Shown here one piece after another: positions 57,568-64,000 of a stretch of DNA of 64,000 nt. Under the pieces are notes generated by a model. That model was given only the letters and a program-made list of their open reading frames with translations. It was not told the origin of the DNA and did not search any database. Both the position numbers and the translations under genes were made by a program. Source of the DNA: Thelephora terrestris (Eukaryota > Basidiomycota > Agaricomycetes > Thelephorales > Thelephoraceae); NCBI GenBank assembly GCA_015956445.1, contig WIUZ02000004.1, positions 2,170,001-2,234,000 on the forward strand, in the 5' to 3' direction. Position 1 is the stretch's first letter. Every line of letters starts with the position of its first letter.

Positions 57568-58990
57568 TCAAACTTCTGGAGCGCCGCTGTACTGACCCCT
57601 TCTCTGAGGGTAGGGATCATAGGTAGTTTGAGGATAACCAGTCGTCGCACCGAACGAAGGTTCATAGACCGGGGTTGGGAAAATGGGAGGGTCAGATGGA
57701 TTGTACTTCATCTGCGGTGCGCTATACGGTACTGCTGGAGGGGGCGGCGGTTGGTCATACTTGGGATAATTGTTCTGAGGCGAATAATCCTTGATGAAAG
57801 CACTGGAAGGTGCAACCTTGGAACGCCTGTTCTTCACGACGAACCAGACGACGAGAGCAGCGATTACCCCGAGAGCGACAAGGCCTCCCACAACACCTCC
57901 AGCGATGGCACCAGCGTGAGAACCCCCTCCCCCGCTATTCGAGCTGTTCGGTGTGTTCAGCGTCGGGAAAGAATCACTTCCGGTACGGGTAGAAGTTGAC
58001 GAAGGGTTAACGGTCGCTATGGTAGGTCCCGAGCCAGTAGATTCCGGTAGGTCTGCAAAAGTATCATGGTCGGTTAAGAAAGCGAAACGGAGAATAAGGC
58101 CAAGGCTGACTTAAAATGGCTTCGGAAGCAACTGGATCCCACTTGTTCGCCACCGTGACATTGAGGTATGCCCAGGCTGGTATGGCTGTATCGGTAGGTA
58201 TTTCTGGAAGAAACCCAACGATTAATGCTTAACCAAATCCGCGTGGACGATCATCACGTACCCAATGGATATCTATCCACGTTCACCGAAGATATCAATA
58301 ACATTGTGGGTCACAACGAGTGTCGCGAGGGTCACTGAGAGAATGCAACGCACTGGGTGACGAAAACAGTGACGCAGTTCTGGTCCCAGGAAGTCCAACT
58401 TCAGTTAAATGTCAGTCACGGCCACGATTGACGGATGGGGGTTGGAGATACCTTTGAATTTTCTGTCCCTGACAAGCAGTACACGCCATGAAAAGCCTGT
58501 ATCACACCGAACCACGATCGTCAGCCTCGTCACCCAAGCGAACCCTGTGGAAGGCCTGGAGACATACGAATACATGACCGTGTTACATTCGCAAGCGAGC
58601 GCCGAGCCCTTCGGAGGCGCGATGTAGTTCGTGTTATTGAGAGGACCCAGGGTATACGAAGCTTTAGGCAACGTGAATCACATGTAGATGACAGAGGACA
58701 CGATAGGACGTGCCTAATCCCCTGCATGGTGCCTCGAGAGCGCCGGCAATTGCACAAGGGTTCTGATTGAAAGAATTTGAGGCCCAGTCCCAACCGGACT
58801 CACACACAGCGGCTAGTGTCTCGAATCAGCCTTGATTTTTGGTGGGGATTTTAGTGAAGGAGCCTACTCATGATGGTAAGGAAACAAAGAGCGAATAGGG
58901 ACCCAAAGGAAGGTCGGAACAGGGTGAGCTTCTTCCGTCTACCGATGGTTGCTCGGACCGTGGGAATAATCCATCATGATCGGCTATTTT
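57568..58990 (-). CDS. Single-pass membrane glycoprotein, function unknown
   Basis: A type I membrane protein. The N-terminal exon is weakly defined, with a hydrophobic signal-like stretch containing FGSLFALCFLTIM near 58900. It is followed by WDWASNSFNQNPCAIAGALE, then after an intron FTLPKASYTLGP and ALACECNTVMYSYVS (a Cys-rich ectodomain with an N-x-T/S pattern). AIPAWAYLNVTVANKWDP belongs to the same ectodomain. A Ser/Thr-rich stalk leads to AGGVVGGLVALGVIAALVVW, a single transmembrane helix, then VKNRRSK and a Pro/Tyr-rich cytosolic tail of about 80 residues ending YSGAPEV. The Cys pattern (CxC...AC..CQ) and WAYLNVT are shared with a family of Agaricomycete membrane glycoproteins I have seen often, but no function is known. 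The start position is approximate. Confidence 0.72.
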
Positions 58991-59409
58991 TGCACGCGAC
59001 AACAGAGTTACCATAACCCAAGGATACGCATACAAATCCCAACATAGGCTCTAACCCTATGGGTGAACGTGAATTGCATACATGCTCGAGCCACAATTCT
59101 CCGAAGCTGATGGCGAAGGTCGATAAAAATACCTCCACGAGAGGATAAAGGAAGATTGGTAAACCAATGTTAAATCAATGTAACCAAGACAGTTGCTGGG
59201 CAAATCAATCACGAAGGAGCAGAGGTCAAGGCGATAGCGGAGCGAGAAGCAAATCACGATGGGGGATAACCAACGATAAGAAAGAGGATCAAGTGGCTAA
59301 GATAGCGAGAGGAATGCAAGGAGACAGATATAAAAGTATGCAAGATACCGTGCAACCGCGGGGGCGATAGAAAACAAGGCGCGATGGGGAGGAACGCCGG
59401 GACCATCAG
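58991..59409. other. Intergenic region, no gene seen
   Basis: Promoter of the membrane glycoprotein (leftward start) and 3' UTR of the G-patch gene. Nothing else recognised. Confidence 0.55.
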
Positions 59410-62112
59410 TCAAGACAAGTCCATGTCCTCCTCCTCGTCGCTATCAATAATAAGCCATCCTTCCGCATAACATGGCCATTGATAGGGCACTGATGCGGGC
59501 TTTGAAAGTAACTCAACGGACCTAAAAATGACGGTGTAAAAAATTCACCAAGGAGAATGAGCGCACGATCAACAAGAGCCAACGAAACAAACCGATTCGA
59601 TTCCTCCCACAACGCATAGATCTGGTTCCTCTCCTCTTTTGTCTTGGCAGCTCTCCATCGCTCCATGATCCGCTTAGACTCCTCGATCTGTTGCCCGAGT
59701 CGCTGCCGCTTGAAGGCGATGTCTGCCGACGACCCGAAAGCATCATGAGACCCCCGTTTCTTGCTTAGACGGGCCTTAATAACGGCGTCAAATCTCTCCG
59801 GTTGACTCGGTAGCCCCTGCGCAGCTTGTATAGTGTCCGTTATGAATGAGGTTGCAAGTAACTCCAGGCTATCCGAAACCGCGATGCTGTTGAGAGTTCC
59901 TGGCACGGGCGGAGGCGAGGCCACTCTAAAAAGAGTGTCGGGATCTGGATCAGTAGCTGTGGACGGAGTCGATGATGACGAAGTCTGGTCGCTGGTCCTA
60001 CTCGCAATCCTTGTTTGCTTCATGGCCAATAACTTCACCCGTAGCCGCTGTTCCAGGGAGGAGTCTTGAGTCGTGAACGGATCGGGGGTGAGAGTAGGAG
60101 ATCGGGTATCGTGCCCTGGAGTTTCTTCGCTCGGAGAAGGTATTTCGTCCTTGTCGTTGACCATTTCCGGGGTCGAGCTGGGGTATCTAAGTGAAGGCGG
60201 GGATCCGGTCGGTGTTTGGTCTCTTTGAATGGTGTCAAGTGGGGACATGCGAGGATGAGGAGATGGCGCTTGAGCAGGAGAGGTCGGTGGCATGGATACT
60301 GAAGGTGGAGTAGGTGGACGCGAGGTCGCGTGCTCAGACCTTTCACGGGATCCGTTAGCAGGTCGTTCCACTGAACTCGATTGTTTTCCTTGTTCTCCTC
60401 GGTCGCAGTCCATGCAAGGGGTGGCGGCAAAGGGGGATCCGGGCCTCGTAGGGGCCTTTGAGGACGACACAAAGTCTACGCCTGGTAAAAGTTCTGGTGG
60501 CGGTGGGAAAGACCCCTTCAGCTTCCGCTTGCCCTTCGACTTAACCCCTTTTCCAATCTCCATAGTTTGTACTTCCAGGCTTAGATCCTTCATTTCGGTA
60601 GTGACGCCTGCATCCCCATCTGCGATTAACATTGGCGACGGTGCAGCATCCTTCGCCTGAGGTCTGTACCAGAACACCCTGACATGGGTAGCCCTCTTGA
60701 ATGGTCCATGGCGCAACCTCGGACTGTCGTATGCCACCCGTGCTACCTCCTTTGACGGAAACTCGATCAAAGCCTTCGCATTACCATTCAAATAGACCGC
60801 GGTCGCCGGGAATTGGTCGGCCCAAGACCGGACAAAGTCCATAGTCCTACAGTTCCCAGGGAGATCTTCCATAACCAACGAGCGCTGGGGGTCGGGCGAA
60901 GTAATATCGTCAGAAGAAGACCAACGATCGTAGGACACTGTTGGAACTAGGTCGAAGGTGCCCCTATCTGGAAACCCAGGCTCAGGGATCCATCCGATGT
61001 GATTCTTGCGGGATATACGTATTCGCGACAGTGTCAGAGGATCCGTCTCCACCATCGCGAAGGGAGGGTCTGAAGCCGAGGAAGAAGTTAAGAGAGGGTT
61101 GGAATTCGGCCTACTCTCGACGGGCAAAGATGTGGAAGTGGTTGCAGGAGTCACCTTGGGGGTCGACTTCGTGGTAGGTTTGAAGACTGGTTTAGGAGGA
61201 AGGTTAGGGGTGCGAGGGTGCGGTTGGGCGGGTGCAGGTTCAAGTTGCGGAGGAACAAGTGAAAAGGGGGGCAGGGGGAAAGGCGAAGTCGGCGTGAAGC
61301 ACATCCGAGCCAGTTGAAACGCGGCCAATGGATCTGTAGAAGCAGCTACCTGGATTGCTTGTGGCATGTTCGCCAAAGCAAGACCACTCATCAAGGAGAT
61401 ATAGAGGTCCTGTGGAACAAAAGGCACAGGAGGGGGAGGGGGAGATAAAGGTGAAACTGCCGTCGGTGGGGATAATGACGGTTGCGTTGGAGCGGATTGT
61501 TTGGGAGGGTTGACGAGCTTTATTATCGGGGGAACCGATTTCTGAGCCTTTGCTTTGGGTTTTGCACCTGCCTGAGAGGTCTCCTTCACTACGGGTTGTT
61601 TGACTTTGGACGTCGAGGCAACGGGTTCCTTGGGCGGTCTGATAATCTTCACGGGCGCTTTTTTACGTGGGGGCGCGGGGGATGGGCTTCGAGAGACGGA
61701 GGTTGTAAGAAAGCCTACTCCAGCTCTGAGCTTCCAGAGTTCGATCGACAAAGGTCTAATGTTTCCTAGGAGAAAATAAGAATGTAACAGACACGCCATA
61801 CGCGGAACGGGAAGCTGCAGAACCTCGCAAGTTTGGGCCGAGCCCGCGGTCGGGTTTATAACCCATGGCTATCATGATATCATAGGCGCTACCGTGCCCA
61901 GTGAATGTGTAAGTATCGGAGGGAGACATACCGAGATATCTTTTTTGTGGGGCTATGGTTGTCACGGGGGGACGACGGTTGTTCTCTTTTCCTTCGCTTT
62001 CGTCGTCGGACAAGAGAAGGATGGGTGACTCTTTGGTCCCTGTCTGTTTCGTAGATGAGATCGTCTCACGAGCAACGGGTTTGGGTATCTGGACCACCTT
62101 GCGTGCCATCAT
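59410..62112 (-). CDS. G-patch plus RRM-like protein, function unknown
   Basis: The first exon starts MMARKVVQIPKPVARETISS and ends in a G-patch-like core, DIMIAMGYKPDRGLGPNL. After an intron (61799 to about 61770) it continues RGNIRPLSIELWKLRAGVGF, completing the patch. A very long disordered exon rich in Pro, Ser, Lys follows. In its middle is an RRM-like block with SLVMEDLPGNCRTMDFVRSW and YLNGNAKALIEFPSKEVARV, then RHGPFKRATHVRVFWYRPQ. A helical stretch (LSKKRGSHDAFGSSADIAFK, then QQIEESKRIMERWRAAKTKE) comes near the end. The likely C-terminus is YAEGWLIIDSDEEEDMDLS with TGA at 59410-59412, reached across a small intron near 59520. G-patch proteins usually activate DEAH helicases in splicing or ribosome assembly; the partner here is unknown. 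Confidence 0.8.
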
Positions 62113-62322
62113 CTCGCAGGGGATCGAAAGGGTTTGAAAGTGGAGGTCGTGGTCAGAGGTATGTGGAGACCGAGCGACTTTGGAGGTGGAGGGTGGGAGA
62201 AAGCTGGTCCTCCCCAGTCGATCTCACGCTTGTTGGGCGAGGCGTAGATGCACTTTCACTTTCAATAATGGTCCGAAAATCATGAAGAGTGTACGTTTGA
62301 ATGTATTCTAATCGGTGACAAG

Positions 62323-62823
62323 TTAATGATCTCTTTGTATCAGTCCGACCCCCACGATGACGCCGTCTGAGAGTATGTCAGACGTCGTGCGGTCGTGAGC
62401 ATGCTTCTTGGCCTGCTTCACGAACTCGGCCTTTATTTCTTGAGCCCGTGCGATCTGCAAATTCCCGGTTTTAGCAAGGGTGAGTTCGGAAGGACTGGCG
62501 GGTCGTACTTCTTTCGCCCGGTGGAGGCATTCTAGGTAGTCTTCAGCCTGAGCTTTGCACTGACTCGGAGCATCGGCCTGCGCGTAGCACTGTAACAATG
62601 ATGAATTATGTGTTCCGGAAGCTTCGTGCAGTAAACTCACCTTGGAGAACTCCTGCCAGTACGAAAAGCACCGTGAACGGCCTGAGATGCCGGTTACAGC
62701 CGTGTATGCGTTTCAAAGAGAACAACGCGACATACCGGCAGTATAACTGAACCCTGACTGCCAACCGGAAGATGTTTGTCAGACCCTATCCACAACCGCG
62801 TTCGCAACAACACTTACGGCCAT
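62323..62823 (-). CDS. NDUFS5: Complex I 15-kDa subunit (NDUFS5 type)
   Basis: A CHCH-domain accessory subunit of mitochondrial NADH:ubiquinone oxidoreductase, exposed to the intermembrane space. Tiny exons join as MASGFSYTAGRSRCFSYWQE, then FSKCYAQADAPSQCKAQAED and YLECLHRAKE. This gives the two Cx9C pairs. After an intron the sequence continues IARAQEIKAEFVKQAKK and ends VGVGLIQRDH. Four short introns, including one after only two codons (ATG GCC), are needed to keep the frame; the strong family match supports them. Near-complete length for the family (about 90 residues before the tail). It is head to head with GET5. Confidence 0.9.
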
Positions 62824-62933
62824 GAGATGGAGAAACGACTTTGAGAGAACGTGACGGTAGTGGACGTGACTTTGCGTCACATCGTTCCACCTCATCTAGC
62901 CTCATCTTCGTATCCGATTACCAGCAAACACTC
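62824..62933. promoter_or_regulatory. Bidirectional promoter of NDUFS5 and GET5
   Basis: Only 110 bp separate the two ATGs, the shortest divergent spacer in the window. No TATA box is seen. Confidence 0.55.
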
Positions 62934-63970
62934 ATGGCGGAACAGGCTGAAGCTACATTTCTCAAGGGCTTTGTCGGGGTGATTGCCAACCAGCCCGTCA
63001 GCTACCCTGACGATTTTCAGGCTCCCCCAGAGCAATCTCTTAGAAGGGTACCAGTCGTCCCCGTGTGTTTTCTCGCACTGTGGACACAGCAGATCTCCGT
63101 CTTACCGACATCCTTCACCTTCTGGTAGCTCCCCCTTCCTGAACCTCCTAAACGAGAGGAGATCGGCTCCACATCATCAGGTCAATAGATGCGATTTTCG
63201 TTTCTATCGACCACGCTGATCATTCATTACAGAGTCATTGAGCATCGTGATCAAGTCGCTTAAACCTCCCAAGACCTATACTTTGGCTGTGCAGTCAAGC
63301 GACACCATCGCTGACATTAAATCCTACCTCGCTTCACAATCCGGTGCTCCCCCAGTTGACGTACAGCGTTTGCTCCTGAAAGGCAAAGCTCTCGCGGACG
63401 CCAAATTACTCAAGGAATACAACATTAAGGACGGTGACACTGTTAATCTAATGGTTAAGCCCGGATACGATTGGAATCAGGCTCCCGATTCGCCGATGTT
63501 GGACATCCCATCACCAGCACCGGGGACTCCTGCAGAAAGATCTCCTTCCGGTGCGCTCGAACCAGGGACGACGAAGCCAGCTGAACGTCACCGAAGAGTC
63601 CCTTCCGTTATTTTGTCACCATCGCCCAATTCCCTCGCCCCATTGAGGGATGGTGCTCCTGTCGATGTGGCACTCAGTCTGGACGACGGAGACATCCTTC
63701 CCCCTGCTCAAGCGCCGCCAACCCCATACCAAAACGTCATTTCATCCCCGGACTTCTGGAGAGAGTTGCTGGATTTCCTAGGGTCAGTAAAAACCGGTCC
63801 GGTTACTATTCGTGTTTGTTTAATCACCCCGCAGCTCACGTTTCACGTCACGGTCCGATGTCGAAAATGCATTCGAGGAGTTCTTCAGGGCAAGTAAGGG
63901 CTCGCTCACAGCACACCAAATCGCAAAGATTCGGGACCATGTCGGTGTTACGGGAATGGCAGGGGTTTAA
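62934..63970 (+). CDS. GET5: GET pathway ubiquitin-like protein Get5/Mdy2
   Basis: Part of the Get4-Get5 complex that hands tail-anchored membrane proteins from Sgt2 to Get3. The start MAEQAEATFLKGFVGVIANQ continues PVSYPDDFQAPPEQSLRR, the N-terminal Get4-binding region. After an intron comes the ubiquitin-like domain, beginning SLSIVIKSLKPPKTYTLAVQ and continuing GAPPVDVQRLLLKGKALADA and KEYNIKDGDTVNLMVKPGYD. A Pro/Ser-rich linker follows, then FWRELLDFLG joined by an intron to SHFTSRSDVENAFEEFF and HQIAKIRDHVGVTGMAGV, the C-terminal homodimerisation helices. TAA at 63968-63970. Size and order fit the fungal protein. Confidence 0.92.
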
Positions 63971-64000
63971 AGGATTCACACTCAGCATAATTTGTACTGG

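Overview
The window looks like a gene-dense stretch of nuclear chromosome from a mushroom-forming basidiomycete (Agaricomycetes). Genes sit a few hundred bases apart on both strands. Most are split by introns of about 50-70 nt with GT...AG ends, so the reading frame changes often inside one gene. The lineage-typical families point the same way: a FunK1 protein kinase, a DUF6533-type seven-helix membrane protein, a membrane-anchored WD40 protein, F-box proteins with variable tails, and 118-nt 5S rRNA genes.

Bases 1-31,400 are mostly conserved housekeeping genes. In order they are homoserine dehydrogenase, a large membrane WD40 protein, the mRNA export adaptor Yra1/ALYREF, RNA polymerase III subunit C31, a small secreted protein, a two-RRM RNA-binding protein, a divergent histone H2A/H2B pair, an F-box-like protein, and mitochondrial dihydrolipoamide succinyltransferase. 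Then come a disordered protein ending in a PNRC-like decapping-activator motif followed by a long pyrimidine-rich untranslated tract, a glutathione S-transferase, GPN-loop GTPase 2, nucleolar NOL10/Enp2, and a DJ-1 family protein.

Bases 32,500-38,600 hold a coiled-coil protein, a divergent F-box/LRR-like protein and a KHDC4-type KH-domain splicing protein. Bases 37,400-47,400 are the most unusual part. A block that starts inside KHDC4, runs through a 5S rRNA gene and ends in the last codons of an alcohol dehydrogenase occurs a second time about 7 kb downstream. The second copy is decayed: KHDC4 is a pseudogene with several internal deletions and the dehydrogenase is only a tail. The 5S genes in the two copies are identical. 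The second copy abuts a 5'-truncated aldo-keto reductase.

Bases 47,700-52,400 continue as accessory sequence, with an Old Yellow Enzyme that has a hydrophobic C-terminal tail and a FunK1 kinase whose N-terminus lies in inconsistent frames. Bases 53,200-64,000 return to conserved genes: a PIN-like auxin-efflux-carrier family transporter, TFIIE-alpha, a single-pass membrane glycoprotein, a G-patch plus RRM-like protein, complex I subunit NDUFS5, and Get5/Mdy2. Several housekeeping genes are arranged head to head over 110-350 bp (Yra1/RPC31, H2A/H2B, F-box/DLST, NOL10/DJ-1, PIN-like/TFIIE-alpha, NDUFS5/GET5), which suggests shared bidirectional promoters. No bacterial-type operon, CRISPR array, intact transposon or viral element was seen. 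All gene models were made by hand from frame continuity and family motifs; exon edges were not checked against transcripts.
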